A stretch of DNA of 64,000 bases. Origin: Tatumella ptyseos (GTDB taxonomy: Bacteria > Pseudomonadota > Gammaproteobacteria > Enterobacterales > Enterobacteriaceae). The stretch's first letter is position 1. The number at the start of each line of letters is the position of its first letter. The position numbers and the translations under genes are program-made. The DNA lies in the NCBI RefSeq assembly GCF_030552895.1, contig NZ_CP130649.1, forward strand, positions 2,604,001 through 2,668,000. Reading direction: 5' to 3'. Under the pieces are notes generated by a model. That model did not search any database. It saw nothing but the letters and a program-made list of their open reading frames with translations, and was not told where the DNA came from. Below are positions 19,827 through 31,803 of the stretch, piece by piece.

Positions 19827-20273
19827 ATGTTAAAACCCATTGGTATTATTGCTGCGCTGCTGGTCGCACCAGGCGCTTTTGCCGCCGAGACCACCTTTAG
19901 TGATCTGGTTAAAACGCCGGAAGGGGGGAAAGCCCTTACTGCCTTAATCAGCCACCAGCACCTCCCCAACTGGATAAAAACCGGTGGCGTAGAGTCCCCC
20001 GCACAAACTGTAACGGTTAAAGGAAATGATTATCAGGTCTACACCATCTGTAAACCACACAATTGCGGTAACCAACAATTCGCAGTCCTTTATTCCGCAA
20101 AACTCAAACAGATGAGTGGGCTTTACCTACAAACCAACGAAAAGTCGCATCGCGAGACATTGCAATGGCTGAATATCAGTGATGAGTTATCCATCGATGG
20201 CAAAACGATTCTCTACGCGGCGACCACTGGTAGTTTATCGAATCATCCAACAGCCTTTAATTATGGTGATTAG
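19827..20273 (+). CDS. ivy: C-type lysozyme inhibitor Ivy
   Basis: Periplasmic inhibitor of vertebrate lysozyme. A signal peptide (about 19 residues, ending GAFA) is followed by a mature domain with the inhibitory loop CKPHNCGNQQ; in E. coli Ivy the loop CKPHDCG inserts its histidine into the lysozyme active site. LSIDGKTILYAATTGSL and NHPTAFNYGD at the end also match. The start at 19827 has AGGAGG 5 nt upstream, better than the open-frame start at 19803. E. coli keeps ivy elsewhere; here it follows the rpsF operon divergently. Confidence 0.9.
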   Translation: MLKPIGIIAALLVAPGAFAAETTFSDLVKTPEGGKALTALISHQHLPNWIKTGGVESPAQTVTVKGNDYQVYTICKPHNCGNQQFAVLYSAKLKQMSGLYLQTNEKSHRETLQWLNISDELSIDGKTILYAATTGSLSNHPTAFNYGD

Positions 20274-20292
20274 AGAGTAAAATCGTACACAT

Positions 20293-20314
20293 GAGGGCAG
20301 TTTACGCTGTCCTC
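20293..20314 (+). terminator. Terminator-like hairpin after ivy
   Basis: GAGGGCAG (20293-20300) pairs with CTGTCCTC (20307-20314) with one G-U pair, followed by a pyrimidine-rich tract. Confidence 0.5.
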
Positions 20315-20505
20315 TTCCCTCCCTCTCTTCCGCTGGTGGTAGCCCTTTTATCACTGTAAAAAACTTTATTATTCTTCCCTACTTTACTCTCTCGAAAAAA
20401 AGCCTATTTTAGCAGGTTAGAACCATTTCTAGGCTGCATTCACCGGTAGTTGGGCATAGAAATTGCTTAGATAGTATTACCCGATCTTGTCCTAGGTGGT
20501 GTGGA

Positions 20506-21831
20506 ATGACTCAAGAAGTAACATATAAGCGTAATTTAGGTTTATGGCAGGTTGTGATCGTCGGTATTGCCTATATGACACCGATGACGGTGTTTGATAC
20601 CTTCGGTATTGTTTCTGGTATGACGTCAGGCCGCGTCCCTTTAGCCTATCTCTTGGCGCTTTTTGCTGTTTTATTAACAGCATTCAGCTATGGCAAAATG
20701 GTCAAGGTATTCCCCAAGGCTGGTTCCGCCTATACTTATGCCCGCAAGACTTGCGGTAATAGAGTCGGATTTTTAGTAGGTTGGGCTTCCCTACTTGATT
20801 ATATGCTGTTACCGATGATCAATGCGTTGCTCGCAGGGATTTATCTACGCTCCCTCTTTCCCCAAGCCCCTTCGTGGCTGTGGATAGTACTGTTCACCGG
20901 TTTAGTCACTTGGGTAAATAGCCGAAATATTCGTTTGCTTGCCAACCTCAACTTCCTGTTTGTAGGAGCTCCAGTACTCTTGATGGCCGTCTTTGTTTGG
21001 CTCGTCATCCAAGGTGTGGGGCACCAACATGGACATGAGGCAGTTTGGACCTTAAAACCTCTTTGGAATGGCGAACAGACGTTTCTACCGCTAGTAGCAG
21101 GAGCCGCGGTACTCTGTTTCTCATTTCTCGGCTTTGATGCGGTGACAACATTATCCGATGAGTCTCATCAACCTGACCGAACGATTCCGCGAGCGGTTCT
21201 GCTGACAGCCTTGATCGGTGGGATTATTTTCTTTATCGCAGCATGGTTCACCCAGCTTTACTTCCCGACCAATATTGAATTTAAAAACCCAACGGAAGCA
21301 ATGCCAGAAATTGTGTTATACGTGGGAGGTAAGTTCTTCCAATCCGTCTTCCTCGTGGCGATTTTGGTAAACACTTTTGCCTCCGGCCTGGCCTCTCATG
21401 CGAGTGCCGCACGCTTACTGCATATCATGGGACGAGATGGTATTTTTCCTATCGCTAAGTTTCGCTATATCCACCCTCGTTTAGGTAGCCCGCTCTACTG
21501 CGTGCTGTTTGTCGGGGCGTTAGCGATGACCGCTGTGTTCTTTAATCTTGATACCGCAGTCTCTTTGATTAGCTTTGGTGCATTAGTCGCCTTCACCTCA
21601 GTCAATGTATCGGTCATTGCGTATTATGCTATTCAGCAAAAACACCTAAAAACGCCTGCGCATTGGCTTGCCCATTTATTGATTCCTGTGGCCGGTATTT
21701 TATGTGTCGGGGTGATGTGGCTGAACTTAGACCAAGATGCGATGCGATTGGGCTTAGTTTGGACAGCAATCGGGATAGGGTGGATTATCTGGTATTGGTG
21801 GACAAAGAAAGAGCTCGTATTTAGCCATTAA
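20506..21831 (+). CDS. puuP: Putrescine importer, PuuP/PlaP type APC permease
   Basis: APC-superfamily permease of 441 residues with about 12 membrane segments. Motifs shared with E. coli PuuP and PlaP include TPMTVFDTFGIVSGM (about residues 25-39), YGKMVKVFPKAGSAYTYA, GWASLLDYMLLPMIN and LCFSFLGFDAVTTLSDE; the FDAVTTLS form is closer to PuuP. The family imports putrescine by proton symport. It converges on a putrescine aminotransferase gene, which supports the substrate. Whether it is orthologous to puuP or plaP is not settled. The rest of the puu operon is not in the window. Confidence 0.8.
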   Translation: MTQEVTYKRNLGLWQVVIVGIAYMTPMTVFDTFGIVSGMTSGRVPLAYLLALFAVLLTAFSYGKMVKVFPKAGSAYTYARKTCGNRVGFLVGWASLLDYMLLPMINALLAGIYLRSLFPQAPSWLWIVLFTGLVTWVNSRNIRLLANLNFLFVGAPVLLMAVFVWLVIQGVGHQHGHEAVWTLKPLWNGEQTFLPLVAGAAVLCFSFLGFDAVTTLSDESHQPDRTIPRAVLLTALIGGIIFFIAAWFTQLYFPTNIEFKNPTEAMPEIVLYVGGKFFQSVFLVAILVNTFASGLASHASAARLLHIMGRDGIFPIAKFRYIHPRLGSPLYCVLFVGALAMTAVFFNLDTAVSLISFGALVAFTSVNVSVIAYYAIQQKHLKTPAHWLAHLLIPVAGILCVGVMWLNLDQDAMRLGLVWTAIGIGWIIWYWWTKKELVFSH

Positions 21832-21837
21832 CAATAA

Positions 21838-21862
21838 CCCCGCTTACCTAGGGTAAGCGGGG
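21838..21862. terminator. Hairpin between convergent puuP and patA
   Basis: CCCCGCTTACC (21838-21848) pairs perfectly with GGTAAGCGGGG (21852-21862) over a 3-nt loop. The minus-strand side is moderately T-rich (TTATTGTT). Confidence 0.65.
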
Positions 21863-21867
21863 ATAGA

Positions 21868-23530
<1,663 letters not shown>

Positions 23531-24016
23531 ATGGTTAGATACCGTCTCGCGATAATGACATTATTTTTATGCTTACTTGCGGCTTGTGACGATGCGTCTA
23601 AAGCGCCACAATCTCAGCTCCCCCCCAAGGAAGCCACGCAGAAGACGTCGGCAGAAAACGTAGAGAAATTTCAAAAACAAAACGTCAATGATAAATCGGC
23701 GACGCAAGCCATGATTATTGACGGCGCAAGGAAAAAATTACCTCTCTTAATCGATCAGGCAACCTTATTGACCGACGTCTCGACTAAAAGTAATACCTTT
23801 ATTTACCATTATGAGGTCAAAGGAATTCCCGTCTCAGTAATAAAGACGAATGATTGGCAGGAAAATATGAAGAAGACGATACAAGTTCAATACTGTAAAG
23901 ACGACGACAAAATGAAAGTTTTTAGGGAGTTCTTCCCTGGAGGCTCGGCGTATAACTATTTTGTTGATAATAAGCTCGTCTATTCACATACGATTACGCC
24001 TGCTGAGTGCCACTAA
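23531..24016 (+). CDS. Putative lipoprotein, function unknown
   Basis: I do not recognise a family. The 161-residue product begins with a short basic end and hydrophobic helix closed by LCLLAACDD, a lipobox with lipidated Cys, so it is probably exported and acylated; Asp at +2 is the classic inner-membrane retention signal. A polar linker rich in Gln, Lys and Thr follows, then a compact C-terminal domain with two further cysteines (VQYCKDDDKM and TPAECH) that could form a disulfide. An ATG four codons earlier (23519) is possible; the one chosen has GGAAAT upstream. Its base composition is AT-rich compared with rlmB. Not found at this place in E. coli. Confidence 0.75.
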   Translation: MVRYRLAIMTLFLCLLAACDDASKAPQSQLPPKEATQKTSAENVEKFQKQNVNDKSATQAMIIDGARKKLPLLIDQATLLTDVSTKSNTFIYHYEVKGIPVSVIKTNDWQENMKKTIQVQYCKDDDKMKVFREFFPGGSAYNYFVDNKLVYSHTITPAECH

Positions 24017-24021
24017 GCTAA

Positions 24022-24053
24022 CTAAGCATCTCCTCGCGGGAGAAGATGCTTAG
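24022..24053. terminator. Hairpin between the lipoprotein gene and rlmB
   Basis: CTAAGCATC (24022-24030) pairs with GATGCTTAG (24045-24053), with inner CTCC/GGAG pairing. Convergent position favours shared termination. Confidence 0.6.
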
Positions 24054-24060
24054 CGGTTAT

Positions 24061-24792
24061 TTATTGACGCTGGCGTACCGCTTCAAATAAACAGATCCCC
24101 GTGGCGACGGAGACGTTAAGTGAAGAGACCGAGCCAGCCATCGGAATACTGATTAACTCATCACAATGTTCGCGCGTTAAGCGTCGCATACCTTCGCCTT
24201 CAGCGCCCATCACCAGTGCCATTCCACCGGTCATTTTACTCTGATATAACGTATGATCAGCTTCGCCAGCAGTCCCGACAATCCAGATATGGTACTCTTG
24301 TAACAGGCGCATCGTTCTAGCAAGGTTCGTCACACGAATAAGCGGAACGGTTTCGGCTGCCCCACAGGCCACTTTCTTAGCCGTCGCGTTCAATGCTGCA
24401 GAGCGATCTTTAGGAACGATGACTGCCGCAACCCCTGCGGCGTCGGCGCTACGTAAACATGCACCAAGATTATGAGGATCCGTGACACCATCTAATATCA
24501 GGAGTAGTGGTTTATCCAGCTTTTCCAGTAAATCAGGCAGATCGCCTTCTTGATACTGACGCCCCGGTTTCACTAAGGCCAAGATTCCCTGGTGCACGGC
24601 ACCTTCTGCAGCCTCATCTAACCACTGACGGGTCGCCACTTGAATAGTGATGCCCTGAGACTCTAACGCCTGAATCAGAGGTTGTAAGCGGCGATCATCA
24701 CGCCCTTTTAAAATAAAGACTTGTTGAAAGCGCTGCGGTTGGCGTTCTAATAAAGCTTCGACCGCATGGATGCCAAAAATTTTTTCACTCAT
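24061..24792 (-). CDS. rlmB: 23S rRNA (Gm2251) 2'-O-methyltransferase RlmB
   Basis: SpoU-family trefoil-knot methyltransferase acting on G2251 in the peptidyl-transferase loop. Length is 243 residues, as in E. coli. The N-terminal substrate-binding domain starts [16 protein letters not shown]; the SPOUT core carries [30 protein letters not shown] and the final knot [15 protein letters not shown]. Third gene of nsrR-rnr-rlmB, 64 bp after rnr with a small hairpin in the gap (24819-24841). Confidence 0.97.
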   Translation of the reverse strand: MSEKIFGIHAVEALLERQPQRFQQVFILKGRDDRRLQPLIQALESQGITIQVATRQWLDEAAEGAVHQGILALVKPGRQYQEGDLPDLLEKLDKPLLLILDGVTDPHNLGACLRSADAAGVAAVIVPKDRSAALNATAKKVACGAAETVPLIRVTNLARTMRLLQEYHIWIVGTAGEADHTLYQSKMTGGMALVMGAEGEGMRRLTREHCDELISIPMAGSVSSLNVSVATGICLFEAVRQRQ

Positions 24793-24856
24793 AATTTTCT
24801 ATCAATTGCCTTGAGAGGGCTGGCAACTTAATGCTGCCAGCAGATTCTGCTTGCGC

Positions 24857-27301
24857 TTATTCTGCGCGATTTTTCTTCGCCGCACGCTTTGCTTTCGTAG
24901 CTTCCGCTATTTTACGGGTTTTTTCTGAGACTTTTTTAGGTTTTTTGTTAGCCGCTTTGGCGGTACTAGAACCCGCTTTTTTCTTAGTCCCGCGAAATAC
25001 ACTATCCGGCTCGAAGTTAACTTTTTTACCCGCGTTACGGCGTTTCTTTACTGCGCCAGAAGCAGTTTTCTTCGCGCGCTCTTTCTCAGTCTTGCCTTCA
25101 CCACGCGGCTTACGCTGACTTGAGATCAATGCAAAATCGATCTTACGTTCGTCCATATGGACAGCATCGACCCTTACTTCTACAGTGTCACCTAAACGGA
25201 ATACTTGACCACTCGCTTCCCCTGTTAGGCGCTGTCCAATTTGGTCATAGCGATAGTAGTCGTTATCTAAGGTCGATACATGCACTAACCCATCAATAAA
25301 TAGGTCGGCCAGTCGGACAAAGAATCCAAAGTTGGTGACACTGGAGATAACCCCCGTAAAGGTATTTCCCACCTGATCCTGCATAAAGTCGCATTTAAGC
25401 CAGTCAGCCACATCACGTGTCGCTTCATCAGCGCGACGTTCCGTCAATGAGCAGTGTTGACCTAATTGCAACATTTGCTGCATATCGTAATGGCAACCAC
25501 CGCCAGGGGTTATCGTATCAACGGGTTGTCCTTGCTCTTTAGCAATTAGATACTTAAGTGAGCGGTGTAACAGTAAATCAGGATAACGGCGGATCGGCGA
25601 TGTGAAGTGCGCATAGGAGGTCAAGGCTAAACCGAAATGTCCGCGGTTTTCAGGATCGTAAATCGCCTGCTTCATTGAGCGTAACAGCATGGTTTGCAGC
25701 ATTTCGGCATCAGGCCTGTCTGCCACAGCGTTCAGTAACTCGGCATAATCAAGCGGAGTCGGTTTGGTGCCGCCGGTCAGCGTTAGCCCCAATTCACCCA
25801 ATACTTTTCTGAAGCTTTTAATACTTTCATCGGTCGGGCGGTCATGGTCACGGAAGAGAACGGGCTCTTGATACTTTTCAGCGAATCGTGCCGAGGCAAT
25901 GTTCGCCAAGATCATGCACTCTTCGATTAACTTATGCGCTGGATTACGGCGTAGACGCTCAACACGTTCAATACGACGTTCAGCATTAAAGATAAACTTC
26001 GGCTCTTCAGTCTCAAATGAGATACCACCACGTTGTGTACGCGCAGTTTCTAACACTTGATACATGGCATACAGCTCTTCAAGATCTTTTACCCGAGGAG
26101 CATATTGCTCACGCAACGCTTCATCGCCTTCAAGGATCGACCATACCTTATTGTAAGTGAGACGTGCATGAGAATTCATTACCGCTTCGTAATGTTTGTA
26201 GCCGGTTAATTTGCCGCGTGCGGAAATCGTCATTTCACAGACTAGGCAGAGACGATCCACCTGCGGATTCAACGAGCAAAGCCCGTTTGACAAGACCTCT
26301 GGAAGCATTGGTACGACTTGTGTCGGGAAGTAAACTGAGGTCCCGCGTTTTTCAGCTTCGTGGTCCAGTGCCGTGCCAGGTCGGACGTAGTAGGTCACAT
26401 CGGCAATCGCTACCCACAGCCGCCAGCCACCGCCACGCTTTTTCTCGCAATACACGGCATCATCAAAGTCGCGTGCATCTTCACCGTCAATGGTCACTAA
26501 CGGCAGTTGGCGTAAATCGATCCGTCCTTGTTTAGCACTCTCGGGGACTTCTTCGCTAAGATGGCTGATCTCAGTCTCAACGTCAGCGGGCCACTCATTA
26601 GGAATTTCATGGGTACGCAAGGCCATGTCCACCGCAAGGCTCGTCCCCATCTCATCACCCAAAATTTCAGTGATCTTACCGATGGCTTTCATTCTGCGTG
26701 TAGGCCGTTTCTCTAAGGTCACCACGACCACAGCCCCCATGCGTGCCGGCATAGTAGGGTCGGCTTCAATTAAAATATCAAAGCTCAGGCGGCTGTCATC
26801 CGGTACGACAAAACCCGCCCCGGCATCGGTGAAGTAGCGCCCAACAATTTGTGGATTACGCGGCTCGACCACACGCACCATTCTCGCTTCACGGCGACCT
26901 TTACGATCGGACCCCATCACTTGCGCTAAGATAATATCGCCATGTAAACAAAGCTTCATCTGTTCAGCGGAAAGATAATAATCATCTTTCTGCCCTTCAA
27001 CACGCAAGAAACCATAACCATCCCGATGACCAATCACTTTGCCACGGATAAGGTCTAAGCGCTCAGGTAAGACGTAACATTGACGGCGGGTAAACACTAA
27101 CTGACCATCACGTTCCATAGCTCTTAAGCGTCGACGTAACGCTTCTAGTTGCTCTTCACTGGTAATATTCAGCTCCGCGGCAATCTCATCGCGGCGAGCA
27201 GGTGTTTCACGTTTTTCTAAATGGGCGAGAATAAACTCGCGACTTGGGATCGGATTTTCATATTTTTCCGTTTCCCGTTGTAAAAAGGGATCTTGTGACA
27301 C
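24857..27301 (-). CDS. rnr: Exoribonuclease R
   Basis: RNase R degrades structured RNA 3' to 5'. The 814-residue product has an N-terminal winged-helix region ([19 protein letters not shown]), cold-shock domains, the RNB catalytic domain with [16 protein letters not shown] (around residue 275) and [19 protein letters not shown], an S1 domain ([15 protein letters not shown]) and a Lys-rich tail. I choose the GTG at 27301 (VSQDPF, as MSQDPF in E. coli) over the TTG at 27313, since GGAGG sits 5 nt before the GTG. It lies 20 bp after nsrR. Confidence 0.97.
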   Translation of the reverse strand: MSQDPFLQRETEKYENPIPSREFILAHLEKRETPARRDEIAAELNITSEEQLEALRRRLRAMERDGQLVFTRRQCYVLPERLDLIRGKVIGHRDGYGFLRVEGQKDDYYLSAEQMKLCLHGDIILAQVMGSDRKGRREARMVRVVEPRNPQIVGRYFTDAGAGFVVPDDSRLSFDILIEADPTMPARMGAVVVVTLEKRPTRRMKAIGKITEILGDEMGTSLAVDMALRTHEIPNEWPADVETEISHLSEEVPESAKQGRIDLRQLPLVTIDGEDARDFDDAVYCEKKRGGGWRLWVAIADVTYYVRPGTALDHEAEKRGTSVYFPTQVVPMLPEVLSNGLCSLNPQVDRLCLVCEMTISARGKLTGYKHYEAVMNSHARLTYNKVWSILEGDEALREQYAPRVKDLEELYAMYQVLETARTQRGGISFETEEPKFIFNAERRIERVERLRRNPAHKLIEECMILANIASARFAEKYQEPVLFRDHDRPTDESIKSFRKVLGELGLTLTGGTKPTPLDYAELLNAVADRPDAEMLQTMLLRSMKQAIYDPENRGHFGLALTSYAHFTSPIRRYPDLLLHRSLKYLIAKEQGQPVDTITPGGGCHYDMQQMLQLGQHCSLTERRADEATRDVADWLKCDFMQDQVGNTFTGVISSVTNFGFFVRLADLFIDGLVHVSTLDNDYYRYDQIGQRLTGEASGQVFRLGDTVEVRVDAVHMDERKIDFALISSQRKPRGEGKTEKERAKKTASGAVKKRRNAGKKVNFEPDSVFRGTKKKAGSSTAKAANKKPKKVSEKTRKIAEATKAKRAAKKNRAE

Positions 27302-27321
27302 AGGGTCCTCCAATGTCTCTA

Positions 27322-27756
27322 CTATAAGTTCTCTACGGAAATTTCAGCGTTGAAAATCCGTTTCAAATTCCCGTCATTTGCGATGTCCGCTAAAGTATAT
27401 TTATCTAACTCAGCGAGAAATTCTTTCATCGCTTGCGCGAGGATCCTTTTCAAATGACAGGACGGTGTAATTAAGCAATGGTCACAATCGACCAGTTGTA
27501 GGGGTTCCAAACGACGGACAACATCCCCGATATTGATTGATTCTGCAGGCCTTGCAAGGCGTATACCTCCTTGCTTTCCTCGACTCGATTTAATCAAGGC
27601 TTCCTGACTCAACTTATGAACAATTTTAACCATGTGGTGGCGAGAAACAGCATAAAGCTCGCTGACTTCAGTAATAGTCGTCATTTTGTCAGCGGGCAGG
27701 CTCGCCATAAAGATCAATGCTCGTAACCCATAGTCAGTAAAACTAGTCAGTTGCAC
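27322..27756 (-). CDS. nsrR: Nitric-oxide-sensing repressor NsrR
   Basis: Rrf2-family iron-sulfur repressor of nitrosative-stress genes. The 144-residue product starts with GTG ([20 protein letters not shown] as in E. coli), has the winged helix with [13 protein letters not shown], and [12 protein letters not shown]. The cluster cysteines are C91, C94 and C100; E. coli has C91, C96 and C102, so two residues are lost between the first pair. Its E. coli target ytfE is not at its usual place nearby. First gene of nsrR-rnr-rlmB, separated from purA by a terminator. Confidence 0.92.
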   Translation of the reverse strand: MQLTSFTDYGLRALIFMASLPADKMTTITEVSELYAVSRHHMVKIVHKLSQEALIKSSRGKQGGIRLARPAESINIGDVVRRLEPLQLVDCDHCLITPSCHLKRILAQAMKEFLAELDKYTLADIANDGNLKRIFNAEISVENL

Positions 27757-27889
27757 ATCAGCCTCAAATAATGCTCAGGACAAAAAGATAAATGGCTCTA
27801 CTGAATTATAAACCAATCTCGATAGTGCGGGCCTTTTGTTTGTAGGTCAATACACAGAGAACACTGCAAGGAAGATTTAGTCAGGTAGG

Positions 27890-27922
27890 AAAGAAAAACA
27901 ATGGCCGGTATCACACCGGCCA
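27890..27922 (-). terminator. Terminator of purA
   Basis: On the minus strand TGGCCGGT and ACCGGCCA (plus 27915-27922 and 27902-27909) form a stem followed by TTGTTTTTC. It isolates purA from nsrR. Confidence 0.85.
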
Positions 27923-27933
27923 CTTTTAACATA

Positions 27934-29235
<1,302 letters not shown>

Positions 29236-29377
29236 CTAAAACCATTGATTGCTTAAAAATGGATTCTACCACCAGCTTTTATCGGTTTCAGCTTTTTTAA
29301 TAAGCGAACACCGCTTTTTTATTTAAGCGAAATATTAAATAAAAAAATAATGATTTTTCAGTTTAATATTCTAAATA

Positions 29378-29566
29378 TTATCGGTTCATCATATAAAATA
29401 TTACTATCCCTGCAACCACAAAAGCACCACCAAAGCGTCTCAGTAACTTTTCAGGCGAACTGATTAGGGTGAGCAAGCCTCTTTTCCAGACTTTAGGCAA
29501 TAACATCGGGCCCAACCCCTCCACAATTAATAATAATGAAACGGCTGTCCAAATCGCTGAATGCAT
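29378..29566 (-). CDS. yjeT: Small membrane protein YjeT (DUF2065)
   Basis: A 62-residue protein with two membrane helices (about residues 5-24 and 42-60) and the family motif EGLGPMLLPKVWKR, then LRRFGGAFVVAGIVI. Function is unknown, though it commonly lies beside hflC, as here. A terminator stands between hflC and this gene, so it may use read-through or its own promoter. Confidence 0.88.
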   Translation of the reverse strand: MHSAIWTAVSLLLIVEGLGPMLLPKVWKRGLLTLISSPEKLLRRFGGAFVVAGIVIFYMMNR

Positions 29567-29580
29567 GGGGGTTCCTTACA

Positions 29581-29609
29581 ATAAAAAGGGCCGGTAAAAT
29601 CACCGGCCC
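29581..29609 (-). terminator. Terminator of hflC
   Basis: On the minus strand GGGCCGGT and ACCGGCCC form an 8-bp stem (plus 29602-29609 and 29588-29595), followed by TTTTTAT. Confidence 0.85.
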
Positions 29610-29644
29610 CTGCAGTCTACTCGTAATTGAGAAGAAATGCAGTG

Positions 29645-30598
29645 TTAAGGGGATTTCATAAAACGTAGAAATTCACTGCTATTGTCTAAAAAGAGTAATG
29701 AGTTATCGGATGCAAAACTTTTCTCATAAGCAGAGAGTGACCGTAAGAAAGCGAAAAACTCCGGGTCTTGCGAATAGGTACTGGCAAAGATATTAGCCGC
29801 CTCAGCATCCCCTTCCCCCCGTATGGTTAGCGCTTGTTTTTGTGCTTCAGATAATGTTTTGGTGACCCCATAATCAGCCTGCGCGCGTAACTTTTCAGCC
29901 TCTTCTTGCCCTTGGGAGCGTTGGCTTCTCGCCACAGACTCGCGCTCTGCACGCATTCGATTAAAAATAGCCTCCGAGACTTCAGTCGGTAAATTGATCT
30001 GTTTGATCCGTACATCGACCACGTCGATACCCAAGGCCGCCATACTGTTGTTGTGCAGGCTATCGGTTATTTCGATCGATTCCGGTTGTAACTTCTCAAG
30101 ATCTTCAGACTCAATACCCGCACTCCCTTTATTTAAGGCATCTCGCACGTCAGTGGTTAATCGTCCGCGAGAGTCTGTCACAATGTCTTTCACATCAAGG
30201 CGGCCAATTTCTGAACGCAAGCGATCGCTGAACTTACGTTTGAGTAACAGTTCAGCTCGTGAGATTTCCCCACCTCCTGTGGCAAGATAATATCGACTAA
30301 AATCGCTGATCCGCCACTTGATATAAGAATCTACTATCAGATCTTTTTTCTCTTTAGTGACAAATCTATCTGCCTGATTATCCAGTGTTTGGATACGCGC
30401 ATCTAGTACTTTTACGGTTGAAACGAGAGGCCATTTACCATACAACCCCGGTTCATAAACGACAGGAACGTTATGCTCATCGCGTAACACCTTGCCAAAG
30501 CGCACAACGATTCCACGCTGCCCCTCAGGGATAATGAACCAAGCATTGAATAAAATGATGACTAAGGTTAAACCCGTTGTGATTAACACTTTACCCAT
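29645..30598 (-). CDS. hflC: FtsH regulator HflC
   Basis: HflC forms with HflK the large SPFH/prohibitin cage around the FtsH protease on the periplasmic side of the inner membrane. One N-terminal membrane helix (about residues 4-22) is followed by the band-7 domain (EGQRGIVVRFGKV to about 200) and long C-terminal helices (RAERESVARSQRSQGQEEAEKLRA). At 317 residues it is about 17 shorter than E. coli HflC, mainly at the C-terminus. Its ATG overlaps the hflK stop by 8 nt. Confidence 0.96.
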   Translation of the reverse strand: MGKVLITTGLTLVIILFNAWFIIPEGQRGIVVRFGKVLRDEHNVPVVYEPGLYGKWPLVSTVKVLDARIQTLDNQADRFVTKEKKDLIVDSYIKWRISDFSRYYLATGGGEISRAELLLKRKFSDRLRSEIGRLDVKDIVTDSRGRLTTDVRDALNKGSAGIESEDLEKLQPESIEITDSLHNNSMAALGIDVVDVRIKQINLPTEVSEAIFNRMRAERESVARSQRSQGQEEAEKLRAQADYGVTKTLSEAQKQALTIRGEGDAEAANIFASTYSQDPEFFAFLRSLSAYEKSFASDNSLLFLDNSSEFLRFMKSP

Positions 30599-31751
30599 TA
30601 TTACGCCCTCCTTGGCGAGAATAACGACCTAAGGCCGATTCTTTACGGTCGTTGCTCAGGTTGCCTGGAAGACTTTTCACTTCATTAGGCGCATGCCCCC
30701 GCTGTTTCAATAATTGTTCTAGTGGCAGTAAGCTCACCGTATTATTTTGTTGTCCGCTCAGGACTTTCGGCGTATGGGCAAGGATTTTTTCCATCGTCTC
30801 AAGATATAGCCGCTGTTTAGTTATTGTCGGGGCAGCACGGTACTCCGGCAAAATTTTATTGAAGCGGGCAGATTCGCCCTCAGCCTCTAAGACCGTTCGT
30901 GTTTTATAAGCTCGTGCATCTTCAAGAATCCGTTGAGCTTGGCCATTAGCTCGGGGTTGCACTTCATTCGCATAAGCTTCTGCTTCGCGCACATACTGTT
31001 CGCGATTTTCACGTGCGGCAATAGCATCATCAAAGGCTGCTTTAACTTCTTCAGGGGGACGGGCAGCCTGAAAGTTAACATCAAGGACGGCAAGCCCCAT
31101 TTGATATGGTAATACCGTCTGTTCGATTTCCCGCTGGGTTTCACTCCGAACAATTGTTCGTCCCTCAGTCAGTACCCGATCCATTGTAGAACGCCCTATC
31201 ACGCCGCGTAGAGCGCTATCTGTCGCTTGGCGTAAGCTATCCTCAGCATTGACGACAGAATAAAGGTAGCGCACGGGATCAACCACCCGGTACTGAACAT
31301 TCATTTCAACCCGTACCACATTCTCATCCGCCGTTAACATACTTCCCGTCGCTGCGAGTTCTTTAACCGAAGCAACATTAACGGCGGTAAGCCGATCAAT
31401 CAGTGCTGGGCGCCAGTTCAGTCCTGGATCGACTAAGTGACTGTATTTCCCTAACCGCGTAATCACACCACGCTCCCCCTCGCCAATGGTATAAAAACCA
31501 CTGATCGCCCATAAGCCAGGCAAAATCAACGCGATGGGGAGTAGTGTCGAGAATGTGGGGGTTGAGGGTGATGGGGAAGATCCCTGTCGACGTCGTCCAG
31601 ATAGCGTAAACCATTTTGCTAGGGCCTGACGAAACAGCTTTTCAAGGTCTGGGGGACCATGTTGTAAGCTTGAGTGTTGGGAATTAGCGCAACGATTTTG
31701 CGCGAATGCACTGCATCGGGTGTCCTGGCTACCCGTTTGTTTCCACATCAT
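30591..31751 (-). CDS. hflK: FtsH regulator HflK
   Basis: Partner of HflC. The order is a cytoplasmic N-terminus (to about residue 70), a membrane helix (TLLPIALILPGLWAISGFYT), the band-7 domain (GEGERGVITRLGKYSHLVDPG onward), and long helices containing AARPPEEVKAAFDDAIAARE. The E. coli Gly/Asn-rich N-terminus (GNNGQDRDPWG type) is replaced by an unrelated Ser/Gln stretch with two cysteines; the similarity resumes at GPPDLEKLF. Of three close ATGs I choose 31751, which has GGAG 6 nt upstream. hflX lies 52 bp upstream. Confidence 0.95.
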   Translation of the reverse strand: MMWKQTGSQDTRCSAFAQNRCANSQHSSLQHGPPDLEKLFRQALAKWFTLSGRRRQGSSPSPSTPTFSTLLPIALILPGLWAISGFYTIGEGERGVITRLGKYSHLVDPGLNWRPALIDRLTAVNVASVKELAATGSMLTADENVVRVEMNVQYRVVDPVRYLYSVVNAEDSLRQATDSALRGVIGRSTMDRVLTEGRTIVRSETQREIEQTVLPYQMGLAVLDVNFQAARPPEEVKAAFDDAIAARENREQYVREAEAYANEVQPRANGQAQRILEDARAYKTRTVLEAEGESARFNKILPEYRAAPTITKQRLYLETMEKILAHTPKVLSGQQNNTVSLLPLEQLLKQRGHAPNEVKSLPGNLSNDRKESALGRYSRQGGRNNG

Positions 31752-31779
31752 ACTAATCTCCATTTAGTGACATTGTGGA

Positions 31780-31797
31780 GGCCCCACTCTAGGGGCC
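31780..31797 (-). other. Intercistronic hairpin between hflX and hflK
   Basis: GGCCCC (31780-31785) pairs with GGGGCC (31792-31797) over a 6-nt loop. There is no T run, so it is more likely an mRNA processing or stability element than a terminator. Confidence 0.4.
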
Positions 31798-31803
31798 GAA
31801 TAC

